NCBI RefSeq assembly: GCF_014764705.1
Contig: NZ_JACXXG010000008.1
Location: 79,619 to 143,618 of the forward strand
Length of the DNA stretch: 64,000 bases
DNA from: Stutzerimonas kunmingensis
GTDB taxonomy: Bacteria; Pseudomonadota; Gammaproteobacteria; Pseudomonadales; Pseudomonadaceae
Direction: 5' to 3'
Shown here one piece after another: positions 52,145 to 63,400 of the stretch. How positions within the stretch are numbered: position 1 is the stretch's first letter; each line of letters begins with the position of its first letter. A program made the translations under genes and the position numbers. Below the pieces are notes generated by a model. That model saw nothing but the letters and a program-made list of their open reading frames with translations, made no database searches and was not told where the DNA came from.

Positions 52145-53479
52145 ATGCTACGCACCCCCATCTGGGCAACCGCCAGCCTCCTCGCTGTGGCCATCTCACT
52201 CGCCGGTTGCGGTGAGGACAAGACCCCCGCGAACCAGACTGCTGCCCCGCAAAGCACTACCGAAAGCGTGCCAGCCGAAAAGGCGCAGGCGCCCGATGAG
52301 AAAGCGGCCAAGGCAGTCGTCAGCCACTACGCCGATCTGGCGCTGGCGGTATTCAGCGATGCCCACGCCACCGGCGTGAAACTGCAGGAAGCGGTCGACG
52401 CCCTCCTCGCCAACCCCAGCGAAGAGACCCTGCAGGCCGCGCGCCAGGCCTGGCTGGCGGCCCGCGTTCCCTACATGCAGACCGAGGTCTTCCGCTTCGG
52501 CAACGCCGTGGTGGATGACTGGGAAGGTCAGCTCAATGCCTGGCCGCTCGATGAGGGCCTGATCGATTACATCGAGGGCGACTACCAGCACGCCCTCGGC
52601 AACCCGGGCGCCACAGCCAATATCATCGCCAACAGCGAACTGCAGATTGGCGAAGACAAGGTCGACACCAGCGAAATCAACGCCGAGCTGCTGGCCAGCC
52701 TCAACGAACTGGCCGGCTCCGAAGCGAACGTCGCCACTGGCTACCACGCGATCGAGTTCCTGCTCTGGGGCCAGGACCCCAATGGCACAGGCCCAGGTGC
52801 CGGCGAGCGGCCCTACACCGACTACGTGGAAGGCGAAGGCTGCACAGGCGACAACTGCGACCGCCGCCGCACCTACCTGAAAGTCGCGACCGAACTGCTG
52901 GTCAGCGACCTGCAGGAAATGGTCGAGCAGTGGCAGCCGAATGCCGAGAACTACCGCGCCAGCCTCGAAGCCGATACCGCGGAAAACGGCCTGCGCAAGA
53001 TGTTCTTCGGCATGGGCAGCCTGTCACTCGGCGAACTGGCTGGCGAGCGCATGAAAGTCGCTCTGGAAGCCAACTCCACCGAAGACGAGCACGACTGCTT
53101 CAGCGACAACACCCACAACTCGCACTTCTTCAATGCCCGTGGCGTTCGCAACGTCTATCTCGGCGAGTACAAGCGCGTCGACGGCACTACGTTGACCGGT
53201 CCAAGCCTGGCATCGCTGGTTCAGGGCGTCAGCCCAGAGGTGGACAGCACGCTGAAGACCGACCTGGAAACCACCGAAGCCAAGCTGCAAGTCCTGGTTG
53301 AAAGTGCGAAGAACGGAGAGGCCTTCGACCAGCTGATCGCTTCGGACAACACCGAAGGCCAGCAGAAAGTACGCGATGCCATCGGCGCACTGGTCAAGCA
53401 GACCGCCGCGATCGAGCAGGCCGCCGGTGCCCTCGGCATCAGCGACCTCAACCCTGACACCGCCGATCACGAGTTCTGA
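52145..53479 (+). CDS. icmP: imelysin-family lipoprotein (IcmP/IrpA-like)
   Basis: 444 residues. A lipoprotein signal (lipobox SLAGC, cysteine near residue 19) places it on the outer or inner membrane. An imelysin peptidase_M75 domain fills most of the chain, with the family GxHxxE motif in TGYHAIEFLLWGQD near 215 and two mostly helical repeats. Relatives are iron-regulated and bind or transport iron or haem; P. aeruginosa IcmP was described as an insulin-cleaving surface protein, a label that may not reflect function. Start ATG 52145; the frame opens 19 codons earlier. A Fur-like site precedes it and a strong terminator follows. Confidence 0.9.
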   Translation: MLRTPIWATASLLAVAISLAGCGEDKTPANQTAAPQSTTESVPAEKAQAPDEKAAKAVVSHYADLALAVFSDAHATGVKLQEAVDALLANPSEETLQAARQAWLAARVPYMQTEVFRFGNAVVDDWEGQLNAWPLDEGLIDYIEGDYQHALGNPGATANIIANSELQIGEDKVDTSEINAELLASLNELAGSEANVATGYHAIEFLLWGQDPNGTGPGAGERPYTDYVEGEGCTGDNCDRRRTYLKVATELLVSDLQEMVEQWQPNAENYRASLEADTAENGLRKMFFGMGSLSLGELAGERMKVALEANSTEDEHDCFSDNTHNSHFFNARGVRNVYLGEYKRVDGTTLTGPSLASLVQGVSPEVDSTLKTDLETTEAKLQVLVESAKNGEAFDQLIASDNTEGQQKVRDAIGALVKQTAAIEQAAGALGISDLNPDTADHEF

Positions 53480-53485
53480 TCGGCA

Positions 53486-53524
53486 CCGACACGGGCGCAG
53501 CTGTTGCGCCCGTGTCGGGCTTTT
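53486..53524 (+). terminator. terminator after icmP
   Basis: Fourteen-base arms CCGACACGGGCGCA/TGCGCCCGTGTCGG with a short loop, then GCTTTT. Confidence 0.9.
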
Positions 53525-53569
53525 CGCTGTACCCCTGCCTGGTCTCAGAGCGCGCGCTCCTCTCGCGCA

Positions 53570-53588
53570 AATGCAAATCCCTCTTATT
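53570..53588 (+). promoter_or_regulatory. Fur-box-like site before the di-haem oxidoreductase gene
   Basis: AATGCAAATCCCTCTTATT keeps 13 of 19 positions of the Fur consensus, 60 bases before the ATG. The spacing repeats that of the site before icmP, which supports co-regulation of the two transcripts. Confidence 0.45.
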
Positions 53589-53648
53589 CCATTACGATTA
53601 GCCTGCTAAGATTGCGCGGCTTAATTCACCGCCCCGCAGGTACTTCCG

Positions 53649-55067
53649 ATGCGCCCGCTGTTTCGCCGCCTCTTCCCGCTGCTGGCTCTAGCCCTGGCCG
53701 CCTGCGATAACGTTGAAACACCGACTTTCTCCCAGCCCGAACCTGGTGAGGCGCTCTCCGGCGGCAGCACCACGGTGATGAAGTTCGACCAGAACGCCTA
53801 CTCCATGCCTTCGGCTAATCTGGCACCGATGCGTCGACTCGACTTCAGCGTCGGCAACAGCTTCTTCCGAAATCCCTGGGTCATCGCCCCGGCATCCACC
53901 ACAGCTCGCGATGGTCTTGGCCCGCTGCTGAATACCAACGCCTGCCAGAACTGCCATATCAAGGACGGCCGCGGCCATCCGCCGGCACCCGATGCGACCA
54001 GCGCCGTGTCGATGCTGGTACGGCTGTCCATTCCGGCCGGGCCCGAGCATGCCGAAGTCGTCCGAGAACGTGGCATCGCACCGGAGCCAAGCTACGGCGG
54101 CCAGCTGCAGGACATGGCGATTCCCGGCGTCGCCCCGGAAGGCAAGGTACGGCTGCGCTATTCGACCGAGCAGGTGCGCTTCGCCGATGGCACCGAGGTC
54201 GAGCTGCGCAGGCCGGAAATCGAACTGAACGACCTGGCCTATGGTGACATGCATCCGGAAACCCGGATGTCCCTGCGCATCGCGCCACCGATGATCGGCC
54301 TGGGCCTGCTCGAAGCCATTCCCGAAGAAGCGCTGCTGGCCAATGCCGACCCCGATGACCGCAACGGCGACGGCATCTCCGGCCGCCCCAACCGGGTCTT
54401 CGACCAGACCAGCCGGCAGACCGTGATCGGCCGCTTCGGCTGGAAGGCCGGGCAGCCAAGCCTCAACCAGCAGAATGCCGACGCTTTCTTCAACGACATG
54501 GGGCTGTCCACCAGCCTGTTCAGCGGCAGCAGCTGCACCGACCGGCAGACCGAGTGTCGCGCGATGCCGGACGGTGGCGAGCCGGAAGTCAGCGACGACA
54601 TCCTCGCCCAGGTGCTGTTCTACACCCGCAATCTCGGCGTACCTGCGCGACGGAACGTCGACGACCCACAGGTACTCGCCGGCAAGACGCTATTTCACCG
54701 CGCCGGCTGCCAGAGCTGCCACGTGCCACAGTTCACCACCGCTGCCGACGCCGCGGAACCGGAGTTGGCCAATCAGCTGATTCGCCCCTACACCGACCTG
54801 CTGCTGCATGACATGGGCGAAGGCCTCGCGGATGACCGCGCCGAGTTCGAGGCCAACGGCCGGGAATGGCGCACGCCACCGCTGTGGGGCATCGGCCTGA
54901 CCCAGGCAGTCAGCGGGCATACCCAGTTCCTGCACGACGGCCGCGCCCGCAATTTGCTCGAAGCCATACTCTGGCACGGCGGCGAGGCCGAGAAGGCGCG
55001 CCAGATCGTGCTCGGCTACGACCAGAACGAACGTACCGCGCTGCTGAGCTTCCTCGAGTCGCTCTGA
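53649..55067 (+). CDS. di-haem oxidoreductase-family lipoprotein
   Basis: 472 residues of the DHOR family (related to di-haem cytochrome c peroxidase-like proteins). It begins with a lipobox (LALAAC, near residue 19). Two haem c motifs are clear: Cys99-x-x-Cys102-His103 (NACQNCHIKD) and Cys354-x-x-Cys357-His358 (GCQSCHVPQ). Closing motifs include LLHDMGEGLADD and TQFLHDGRARN. It is periplasmic and presumably moves electrons to or from an iron substrate. It precedes a second imelysin gene and a DUF1513 gene, and the spacing suggests one operon. The electron partner is unknown. Confidence 0.9.
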   Translation: MRPLFRRLFPLLALALAACDNVETPTFSQPEPGEALSGGSTTVMKFDQNAYSMPSANLAPMRRLDFSVGNSFFRNPWVIAPASTTARDGLGPLLNTNACQNCHIKDGRGHPPAPDATSAVSMLVRLSIPAGPEHAEVVRERGIAPEPSYGGQLQDMAIPGVAPEGKVRLRYSTEQVRFADGTEVELRRPEIELNDLAYGDMHPETRMSLRIAPPMIGLGLLEAIPEEALLANADPDDRNGDGISGRPNRVFDQTSRQTVIGRFGWKAGQPSLNQQNADAFFNDMGLSTSLFSGSSCTDRQTECRAMPDGGEPEVSDDILAQVLFYTRNLGVPARRNVDDPQVLAGKTLFHRAGCQSCHVPQFTTAADAAEPELANQLIRPYTDLLLHDMGEGLADDRAEFEANGREWRTPPLWGIGLTQAVSGHTQFLHDGRARNLLEAILWHGGEAEKARQIVLGYDQNERTALLSFLESL

Positions 55068-55136
55068 ATGCCCATGCTATCCACCATGCTTTCCCGGCGC
55101 GAAAGCGCTGCAACCGGCCTTGCCGATGAGGACACC

Positions 55137-56213
55137 ATGATCCGTTCGAACACCCTGCGCATCGCCAGCGGCGCTCTGCTCACCGCCTTGTTGCTGAACG
55201 CCTGCACGCCCGCCGACCCGCAGGCCGAGACCAGCAAAACCCTGGCTGATGGTGTATTGCTGCCAGCCTATAAACAGTGGTCGGAAGCCGACCGCCGCCT
55301 GGCGGCCAGCGCGATCGCCTTCTGTGCCGACAACCAGACCCTGGACGAAGCGCATGCTGCCTTCGTGCATGCGCAAACCGCCTGGGCCGGCCTGCAGCCG
55401 CTGCTGATCGGCCCAATGGGCGAAGGCAATCTGGCCTGGCAGGTCCAGTTCTGGCCGGACAAGAAGAACCTCGTTGCACGCCAGGTCACGGCACTGCTCA
55501 AGACCAAGCCCGAGCTGACCCAGGCCGATCTGGATAACGCCAGCGTCGTGGTGCAGGGCCTGAGCGCCTACGAGTACGTCCTTTTCGACAGCAGCATCGA
55601 CCTCGCCGACCCCGCCACCAGGACGCGCTACTGCCCCTTGCTGACGGCCATAGGCGAGCACCAGCAGCAGCTTGCAGCCAGCGTCCTGCAGCAATGGCAG
55701 GACAAGGACGGCATGGCCGATCAGTTGCGCAGCTTTCCCAACGAGCGTTATGCCGAACCGAGCGAAGCCATCGCCGAACTGCTGCGGGTTCAGGTCACGG
55801 CCCTCGACGGCCTGAAGAAGAAGCTCGGCGCGCCGCTCGGCCGCCAGACCAAGGGCCATCCGCAGCCGTACCAGGCCGACGGCTGGCGCAGCGACACGAC
55901 CCTGAGCAATATCGCTGCCACCGTCAAAGGCGCCGAAAGCCTCTGGCTGGGTGCCGACCAGGACGGTCTGCGCGCGCTGCTCGGCGCTGAGCAGGCTGAT
56001 CTGGCCAAGCGCATCGACGCCGGTTACGCCGACCTGCTGCAGCAACTGAAAGCCATGCCCGAGCCGTTCGGCAAAATGCTCGCCAACGAGGAGAGTCGGG
56101 CGCAGCTCGATGCGCTGTACCAGCGGATCGACCAACTGCATCGCCTGCACCAGCTCGAGCTGGCGCGCGCCCTCGGCGTACAGATCGGCTTCAACGCGCA
56201 CGACGGGGACTGA
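55137..56213 (+). CDS. second imelysin-family lipoprotein
   Basis: 358 residues from ATG 55137 with GAGGA upstream; the frame opens at ATG 55068, directly after the previous stop, but without a ribosome site. The lipobox is LLNAC (cysteine near 22). The imelysin domain has the tryptophan- and aspartate-rich WAGLQPLLIGPMGEGNLAWQVQFWPD near 80-105 and a QGLSAYEYVLFD block near 139 in place of the histidine of GxHxxE, suggesting an altered metal site. It is coupled to the di-haem gene and to DUF1513 (gap two bases). Confidence 0.87.
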   Translation: MIRSNTLRIASGALLTALLLNACTPADPQAETSKTLADGVLLPAYKQWSEADRRLAASAIAFCADNQTLDEAHAAFVHAQTAWAGLQPLLIGPMGEGNLAWQVQFWPDKKNLVARQVTALLKTKPELTQADLDNASVVVQGLSAYEYVLFDSSIDLADPATRTRYCPLLTAIGEHQQQLAASVLQQWQDKDGMADQLRSFPNERYAEPSEAIAELLRVQVTALDGLKKKLGAPLGRQTKGHPQPYQADGWRSDTTLSNIAATVKGAESLWLGADQDGLRALLGAEQADLAKRIDAGYADLLQQLKAMPEPFGKMLANEESRAQLDALYQRIDQLHRLHQLELARALGVQIGFNAHDGD

Positions 56214-56215
56214 TC

Positions 56216-57310
56216 ATGAAGCGCCGCACCCTGCTTGGCCTGACCGGCGCCATGCTTGCCGCCAGCGGCATCGCTGGCTGGTCACTGACGCGTCACGACG
56301 GGCAACAGGTTTTGCTCTCCGCACGTGATGGCGCCGACGGGCAACACTACGCCGTCGGCTATCGCCTCGATGGCAGCCAAGTGTTCGCAACACCGGTCGC
56401 CGAGCGCTGCCATGACGTCTACCCGCACCCGTACCTGCCGTTGGCGGTGTTCGTCGGTCGCCGCCCGAGCCGCGAGAGCTACCTGATCGATGCGCGTGAC
56501 GGTCGCCTGCTGCAGGTCATGACCTCGCCGGCCGACCGGCACTTCTATGGGCACGGGGTGTTTCACAAGGATGGCGAGTGGTTCTACACCACCGAAAACG
56601 ACACCGCCGATGCCGGTCGTGGCGTGCTCGGTGTCTATCGACTGGAAGGCCGACAGCTAGTGCGCGTCGGTGAGCACGCGACGCACGGTATCGGCCCGCA
56701 CCAGCTGTTGTGGATGCCGGACAACGAAACCCTGGTGATCGCCAATGGCGGTATCCGCACCGAGGCCGACAGCCGCGAGATGATGAATCTCGATGCGATG
56801 GAGCCGAGCCTGGTACTGCTGCGCCGCGACGGTACGCTGATCAGCAAGGAACAACTATCCGAGCAAATGAACAGCGTGCGTCACCTTGCCGTTGCCGCTG
56901 ACGGTACCGTGGTCAGCGGCCAGCAGTACGAAGGCGACGCCATGGACCGCATCCCGCTGCTGGCGATCAAGCGCCCCGGGCAGGCCTTCCAGCACTTTCC
57001 GCTGGGCGAGGCACAGCGGCAGGTAATGAACCAGTACACCGCCAGCCTCGCCATCCACGACGAGCTGCGCCTGCTGGCCGTGACGGCGCCACGTGGCAAC
57101 AAGGTGTTCATCTGGGACCTGGACAGTACCGAGCTGCGGCAGGCAGCCCATGTGCCCGATTGTGCGGGCGTCGCGGCAGTCGCAGAAGGCTTCGTGGTGA
57201 GCTCAGGACAGGGCCGCTGCCGGCTGTTCGACTGTAGCGGCGAACGCTTCGTCAGCACCCCCCTCGAGCTGCCGGCAGGGCTCTGGGACAACCATCTGCG
57301 CATCGTCTAG
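56216..57310 (+). CDS. DUF1513 beta-propeller-like exported protein
   Basis: 364 residues. The N-terminus ([21 protein letters not shown]) is a signal sequence with twin basic residues (Lys-Arg-Arg) before a hydrophobic core, possibly Tat-type. The body shows repeated WD40-like beta strands with conserved [18 protein letters not shown] near 115 and [17 protein letters not shown] near 158, as in DUF1513 proteins. These are consistently found next to imelysin and di-haem genes. It starts two bases after the second imelysin gene, so co-translation is likely. Its biochemical activity is unknown. Confidence 0.86.
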   Translation: MKRRTLLGLTGAMLAASGIAGWSLTRHDGQQVLLSARDGADGQHYAVGYRLDGSQVFATPVAERCHDVYPHPYLPLAVFVGRRPSRESYLIDARDGRLLQVMTSPADRHFYGHGVFHKDGEWFYTTENDTADAGRGVLGVYRLEGRQLVRVGEHATHGIGPHQLLWMPDNETLVIANGGIRTEADSREMMNLDAMEPSLVLLRRDGTLISKEQLSEQMNSVRHLAVAADGTVVSGQQYEGDAMDRIPLLAIKRPGQAFQHFPLGEAQRQVMNQYTASLAIHDELRLLAVTAPRGNKVFIWDLDSTELRQAAHVPDCAGVAAVAEGFVVSSGQGRCRLFDCSGERFVSTPLELPAGLWDNHLRIV

Positions 57311-57398
57311 CTCAAGAAACTGGCCACAACCGCCGATGCATGCAAGGCAGCGGCACGGATGCTCGATGTTTGTTTTTCTTACCCAACGAGACCTTGCC

Positions 57399-59021
57399 AT
57401 GTTTCAGAAATCCCTACGCGCACAGATTCTCGCGCTGATCGGCGGCAGCCTGCTGCTGACACTACTCATCGCCCTCGCCTGCATTCGCATGCTCAGCGGC
57501 AATATCGACCACTTCCAGGCGCTGCTCGACGGCCCGCTAGCCGAAGTGCAACTGATCGACGAGGCCAACCTCGAGTTCAAGGTCCAGGTTCAGGAATGGA
57601 AGAACGTGCTGCTGCGCGGCAAACAGCCTGACTCACGCAACCGCTACTGGAGTCAGTTCGAGGCTCAGGAAGCCAAGGTGCAGAAGATTCTTGGCGACCT
57701 GCTGGTACTGACCGCCGACGAGCCTGAAGTGACTAAGCAGATCGAAAGTCTGCGCAGCGAGCACCGCACACTCGGCGTTGCCTATCGCAAGGGCCTGGAT
57801 GCCTTCATCGCTGCCGACAGCGACCCGCTCGCCGGGGACGCCGCGGTAGCCGGTATCGACCGGGCGACCAGCGCTCAGCTGAGCGAGCTGGTCAAACAGC
57901 TGGGCGACGCCGCCGCGCAGCGCTCGGAGACCATCCGTGCCGACGCACAGACCACCGCATCCTTCGGTCCGATCATCATGATCCTTGCCGGTGTGGTAGT
58001 GGCGCTGTTCAGCCTGTGGCTGGTCAATCGTCGGATCATCGAACCGATACGCAACCTGATCGAGCACATCGCGCGCCTCAGCCAGGGCAAGTTCGCCGAC
58101 CGCGTGGATGCCAGCCGCAGCGACGAACTGGGCCGCCTCGCCGCCGCCGCCAACGTGTTGCGCGATTTCCTCGCCGATACCTTCACGCGCCTGCAGCAGA
58201 GCACCTCGAATCTGGACAGTGCCAGCGGCGAGCTGAACGCCATCGCCAGGCTGATGGCCGACGGCGCCCGCGAGCAGTTCTCGCGTACCGATCAGGTCGC
58301 CACGGCGATGCACGAGATGTCCGCGACCGCCCAGGAAGTCTCGCGGCATGCCGCCGAAGCCGCGCAGGCCGCCGACGCCGCCGACCATTCCGCCCAGCAG
58401 GGCGAAGCGGTGATGCGCGGCACCATCGCCACCATCACCGACATGAGCAACGAGATCGCCAGCACGGCAGACGTCATCCGCCGCCTGGAGGGTGATAGCG
58501 GGCGCATCGGCAAGGTCTTGGAGGTGATCCGCGGGATCGCCGATCAGACCAACCTGCTCGCGCTCAATGCCGCCATCGAGGCAGCTCGAGCGGGTGACGC
58601 CGGCCGCGGCTTTGCCGTGGTCGCCGACGAGGTGCGCACCCTGGCTCAGCGCACCGCCGAGTCCACCGCCGAGATTCACCAGATCATCGACACCGTGCAG
58701 ACCGGCGCGAGCAATGCCGTACGCGCCATCGAGAGCGGTCAGGCGCGCAGCGAACAGGGCGTCGGCCAGGTGACCGAGGCCGGTCAGATGCTGCAGCGCA
58801 TCACCGAAGCGGTCGAGGCGATCCGCGACATGAACCGCCAGATCGCCACGGCCGCAGAGGAGCAGACCGCGGTGGCCGAAGACATTTCGCGCAACATCAC
58901 CGAGATCACCTCGATCGCCACCATCAACCAGCAGAACGTCGAGCGCACCGAAACCGCCAGCCAGAACCTGCATGGGCTGTCCGCGCAACTTACCGAAGTC
59001 ACCCAGCGCCTCGCCGGCTGA
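57399..59021 (+). CDS. methyl-accepting chemotaxis protein
   Basis: 540 residues from ATG 57399. Helix at about 12-32, a periplasmic four-helix-bundle-like ligand domain, and a second helix near 190-212. HAMP follows, then the signalling domain with the highly conserved tip [20 protein letters not shown] near 386-406 and [17 protein letters not shown]. The long open frame starts earlier at 57336; the chosen ATG gives the standard basic-hydrophobic N-terminus. The ligand is unknown. It is not part of the DUF1513 operon by direction alone, but it is co-directional and close. Confidence 0.9.
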   Translation: MFQKSLRAQILALIGGSLLLTLLIALACIRMLSGNIDHFQALLDGPLAEVQLIDEANLEFKVQVQEWKNVLLRGKQPDSRNRYWSQFEAQEAKVQKILGDLLVLTADEPEVTKQIESLRSEHRTLGVAYRKGLDAFIAADSDPLAGDAAVAGIDRATSAQLSELVKQLGDAAAQRSETIRADAQTTASFGPIIMILAGVVVALFSLWLVNRRIIEPIRNLIEHIARLSQGKFADRVDASRSDELGRLAAAANVLRDFLADTFTRLQQSTSNLDSASGELNAIARLMADGAREQFSRTDQVATAMHEMSATAQEVSRHAAEAAQAADAADHSAQQGEAVMRGTIATITDMSNEIASTADVIRRLEGDSGRIGKVLEVIRGIADQTNLLALNAAIEAARAGDAGRGFAVVADEVRTLAQRTAESTAEIHQIIDTVQTGASNAVRAIESGQARSEQGVGQVTEAGQMLQRITEAVEAIRDMNRQIATAAEEQTAVAEDISRNITEITSIATINQQNVERTETASQNLHGLSAQLTEVTQRLAG

Positions 59022-59029
59022 TGATCTGC

Positions 59030-59057
59030 GGGCGGGCCGACAGTCTGTCGCCCGCCC
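59030..59057 (+). terminator. terminator after the chemoreceptor gene
   Basis: GGGCGGGCCGACAG pairs with CTGTCGCCCGCCC with one bulged C, nine bases after the stop. No T-run. Confidence 0.6.
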
Positions 59058-59243
59058 CGCACCTGCGCTGCTTTCCGCCCCCCTCCCCCTTTACTTGGCC
59101 TCGTTTCGGGGCTAAGTTCCTCGCTCTCCGGTCCTGCTGAGTCAGGTGCCAGCAGGTCGCCGAAGCTGGCGACCGGACCGTTCGAACGGCTGCCTCGATC
59201 ACGGCAGTAGACAGCCGGCTCACATCTCCAAGGAAATCGGAAA

Positions 59244-60380
59244 ATGTTGCGCCGCATGCTGTTCATGCTGGGCGCGGTGGTCGTCGTCGTTGCGATCCTC
59301 GCCGCACTCAAGTTCAACTCGATCTATCAACAGATTCAGCAATTCCAGGCACCGAAGCCGGCGATCGATGTCGAGACCGAGATTGCCCGGCGCATGGACT
59401 GGCAAAGCCGCCTACCGGCCATCGGCACGCTTAAGGCATCCCAGGGCATCGATCTGAGCGTCGAGATCGCCGGAACGATCACCGACGTGCAGTTCCAGTC
59501 CGGCGAGAAGGTCAGCAAGGGCCAGGCCATCGTGCTGCTCGACAGCGAGATGGAGCAGGCCAGCCTGGCCAGCGCCGAAGCCGACCTCAACCTGTCGCGC
59601 CTGGAATTCCAGCGCGCGCGTAGCCTGCTGGATCGCCAGGCCATTTCGCGCAGCGAGTACGACCGGCTCAATGCCGAATCGCAGAAGGCCGCGGCCAGCG
59701 TCGCGCAGCTGCGCGCCAGTCTGTCGAAGAAGCGCATCCTGGCGCCTTTCTCCGGCACCATCGGCATCCGTCAGGTGGATGTCGGCGACTACATCGCCGC
59801 CGGCACGCCGATCGCGACGCTTCAGGACCTGTCCACGCTGTACGTCGACTTCTTCCTGGCCGAGCAGCATGTGCCGCTGCTGAAGCTCGGCCAGCGAGTG
59901 CAGCTACAGGTCGCCGCTTATCCCGGCGAACGCTTCGAAGGCGTGATCAGCGCGCTGAACCCGAAGGTGGAAACCACTACCCGCAACGTTCAGGTGCGCG
60001 CCGAACTGGGCAATCCGGACGGACGTCTGCTGCCCGGCATGTTTGCCGACCTGCAGGTGCTGCTGCCGACCGAGACCGCCCAGGTGGTGGTCCCGGAAAC
60101 CGCCATCACCTACACCCTGTATGGCAACTCGGTGCTGCTGGTGACCGAGGGCACGCCGCCGGAAGGCGTCAGCAGCGACGAGCCCTACCTGGTGGTTGAG
60201 CGCCGCTTCGTCACCACCGGCGAGCGGCGCGACGGACTGACGGTCGTCCTCGACGGCCTGAAGGGCGGCGAACAGGTGATCACCGCCGGCCAGCTCAAGC
60301 TGGACAGCGGCGCCCATGTCGCCATCGCCGAAAGCCGCACGCTCAAGCTGGAAGGCTCTCAGCAGCCGGCGACCGAATAG
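59244..60380 (+). CDS. mexV: RND efflux periplasmic adaptor (MexV-like)
   Basis: 378-residue membrane-fusion protein. The N-terminal helix (about 5-25) anchors it. The biotin/lipoyl-like hybrid motif ISVEIAGTITDVQFQSGEKV lies near 70-90, a coiled-coil hairpin is at about 95-160, LAPFSGTIGIRQVDVGDYIA near 165, and a beta-barrel follows. AAGGA precedes the ATG. It is 67 bases before the transporter gene. Gene order after the imelysin block is that of P. aeruginosa mexVW, and MexW here has the same length, so MexV is a reasonable name. No outer-membrane channel gene is present; OprM-like partners may be shared. Confidence 0.85.
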   Translation: MLRRMLFMLGAVVVVVAILAALKFNSIYQQIQQFQAPKPAIDVETEIARRMDWQSRLPAIGTLKASQGIDLSVEIAGTITDVQFQSGEKVSKGQAIVLLDSEMEQASLASAEADLNLSRLEFQRARSLLDRQAISRSEYDRLNAESQKAAASVAQLRASLSKKRILAPFSGTIGIRQVDVGDYIAAGTPIATLQDLSTLYVDFFLAEQHVPLLKLGQRVQLQVAAYPGERFEGVISALNPKVETTTRNVQVRAELGNPDGRLLPGMFADLQVLLPTETAQVVVPETAITYTLYGNSVLLVTEGTPPEGVSSDEPYLVVERRFVTTGERRDGLTVVLDGLKGGEQVITAGQLKLDSGAHVAIAESRTLKLEGSQQPATE

Positions 60381-60447
60381 AAAAGCCTGTTCCTCACGCG
60401 GCAGGCCCGACGCACAGCAGACTCAGACAAGGTTCCAGGGACTTCCC

Positions 60448-63400
60448 ATGGCGTTCACCGACCCCTTCATCCGCCGCCCCGTGCTGGCGAGCGTCATCAG
60501 CCTGCTGATCGTGCTGCTCGGCATCCAGGCCTTCAACAGCCTGACCATCCGTCAGTACCCGCAGATGGAAAGTGCGCTGATCACGGTGACCACCGCCTAC
60601 CCCGGCGCCAACGCCGAGACCATCCAGGGCTACATCACCCAGCCGTTGCAGCAGAGTCTGGCCAGCGCCGAAGGCGTCGACTACATGACCTCTGTCAGCC
60701 AGCAGAACGCCTCGGTGATCTCCGTCTATGCGCGCATCGGTGCCGACACCGATCGCCTCTACACCGAGCTGCTGAGCCAGGCCAACTCGGTGAAGAACCA
60801 GCTGCCGCAGGATGCCGAGGACCCGGTGCTGAACAAGCAGGCGGCCGACTCCACCGCGCTGATGTACATCAGCTTCTACAGCGACCAGCTGAGCAACCCG
60901 CAGATCACCGACTACCTGTCGCGGGTCATCCAGCCCAAGCTGGCGACGCTGCCGGGCATGGCCGAAGCGGAAATCCTCGGCAACCAGGTGTTCGCCATGC
61001 GCCTCTGGCTGGACCCGGTGAAGCTCGCGGCCTATGGGGTTTCCGCCAGCGACGTGAACGAGGCGGTGCGCAAGTACAACTTCCTCTCGGCGGCCGGCGA
61101 AGTGAAGGGCCAGTATGTGGTCACCAGCATCAACGCCGACACCGAACTGAAGACGCCGGAAGCGTTCGCCGCCATCCCGCTGCGCACGCAGGGCGACAGT
61201 CGCGTTCTGCTGGGTGATGTGGCGCGGGTGGAGATGGGCGCCGAAAGCTACAACTCGATCAGCTCGTTCGACGGTATCCCCTCGGTCTATATCGGCATCA
61301 AGGGCACACCCAGCGCCAACCCGCTGGACGTGATCAAGGAAGTGCGCGCGATCATGCCGCAGATCGAGGCACAGTTGCCGCCGGGCCTGAAGGCGACCAT
61401 CGCCTACGACGCCACCGAGTTCATCCAAGCCTCCATCGACGAGGTGGTGAAGACCCTGGCCGAAGCCGCAGTGATCGTCATCGTCGTGGTGTTTCTCTTC
61501 CTCGGCTCGCTGCGCACCGTGCTGATTCCGGTGGTGACCATTCCGCTGTCGATGATCGGCGTGCTGTTCTTCATGCAGGCGATGGGTTACTCGATCAACC
61601 TGCTGACGCTGCTGGCCATGGTGTTGGCGATCGGCCTGGTGGTGGACGATGCCATCGTCGTGGTGGAGAACATCCACCGGCATATAGAACAGGGCAAGTC
61701 ACCGTTCCAGGCGGCCATCGACGGCGCACGGGAAATCGCCATGCCGGTGGTGACCATGACCATCACCCTGGCGGCGGTCTATGCCCCCATCGGCTTCCTG
61801 CAGGGGCTGACCGGCGCGCTGTTCCAGGAGTTCGCCCTGACCCTGGCCGGCGCGGTGCTAATTTCCGGAGTCGTGGCGCTGACGCTTTCACCGATGATGT
61901 GTTCGAAGCTGCTGCGCCATGAGGAGAACCCCAGCGGCCTCGCCCATCGCCTGGACGAACTGTTCGAACGCCTCAAGCAGCGTTACCAGCACGCGCTGCA
62001 CGGCACCCTCAATACCCGCCCGGTGGTACTGGTGTTCGCCGTGCTCGTGCTGGCGCTGATTCCGGTGCTGCTGATGTTCACCGAGAGCGAACTGGCACCG
62101 GAGGAGGACCAGGGCATCGTCTTCATGATGGCCAGCGCACCGAAGACCGCCAACCTGGACTACCTGAACGCCTACACCGATCAGTTTCTGGAGATCTTCA
62201 AGAGCTTTCCGGAGTACTACTCCTGGTTCCAGATCAACGGTTTCGACGGCGTGCAGAGCGGCATCGGCGGTTTCCTGCTCAAGCCCTGGGACGAGCGCGA
62301 GCGCTCGCAGATGGAGATCCTTCCCGAGGTACAGGCCAAGCTCGATCGCCTGCCGGGCCTGCAGATCTTCGGTTTCAACCTGCCGTCTCTGCCGGGCACT
62401 GGCGAAGGCCTGCCCTTCCAGTTCGTGATCAACACCGCCAACGACTACGAGACGCTGCTGCAGGTGACCGAGCGCATCCGCAAGCGCGCCGAGGAGTCCG
62501 GCAAGTTCGCCTTCCTCGACGTGGACCTGGCCTTCGACAAACCGGAAATCGTGGTCGAGATCGACCGCGAGAAGGCGGCGCAGATGAGCGTATCCATGGA
62601 AGACCTCGGCCTGACCCTGAGCACCCTGCTCGGCGAAGGCGAGATCAACCGTTTCACCATCGAAGGCCGCAGCTACAAGGTCATCGCCCAGGTCGAGCGC
62701 GCCTACCGCGACAACCCGGACTGGCTGAGCAACTACTACGTGCGCAATGGGCAAGGCCAGATGCTGCCGCTGTCGACGCTGATCCAGGTGCACGATCGCG
62801 CTCGACCGACTCAGCTCAAGCAGTTCCAGCAACTCAACGCCGCGATGATCCAGGGCTTTCCGATCGTCAGCATGGGCGAGGCGATCGAAACGCTGCAGAC
62901 CATCGCCCGCGAAGAAGCGCCCGAAGGTTTCAGCTTCGATTACGCCGGCGCCTCGCGCCAGTACATCCAGGAAGGCAACGCGCTGTATCTGACCTTCGCG
63001 CTGGCCCTGGCCGTGATCTTTCTGGTCCTGGCCGCGCAGTTCGAGAGCTTCCGCGATCCTCTGGTGATCCTGGTCACCGTGCCGCTGTCGGTCTGCGGCG
63101 CGCTGGTGCCGCTGTTCCTTGGCCTGTCGAGCATGAACATCTATACCCAGGTGGGCCTGGTGACGCTGATCGGCTTGATCAGCAAGCACGGCATCATGAT
63201 CGTCGAGTTCGCCAATCAGCTGCGCCGCGAACAGGGCCTGAGTCGACGCGAAGCGGTGGAAGAAGCGGCGGCGATCCGCCTGCGGCCGGTGCTGATGACC
63301 ACAGCGGCGACGGTGTTCGGCATGGTGCCGCTGATCATCGCCAGTGGGGCCGGCGCGGTCAGCCGGTTCGACATCGGCCTGGTGATTGCCACCGGCATGT

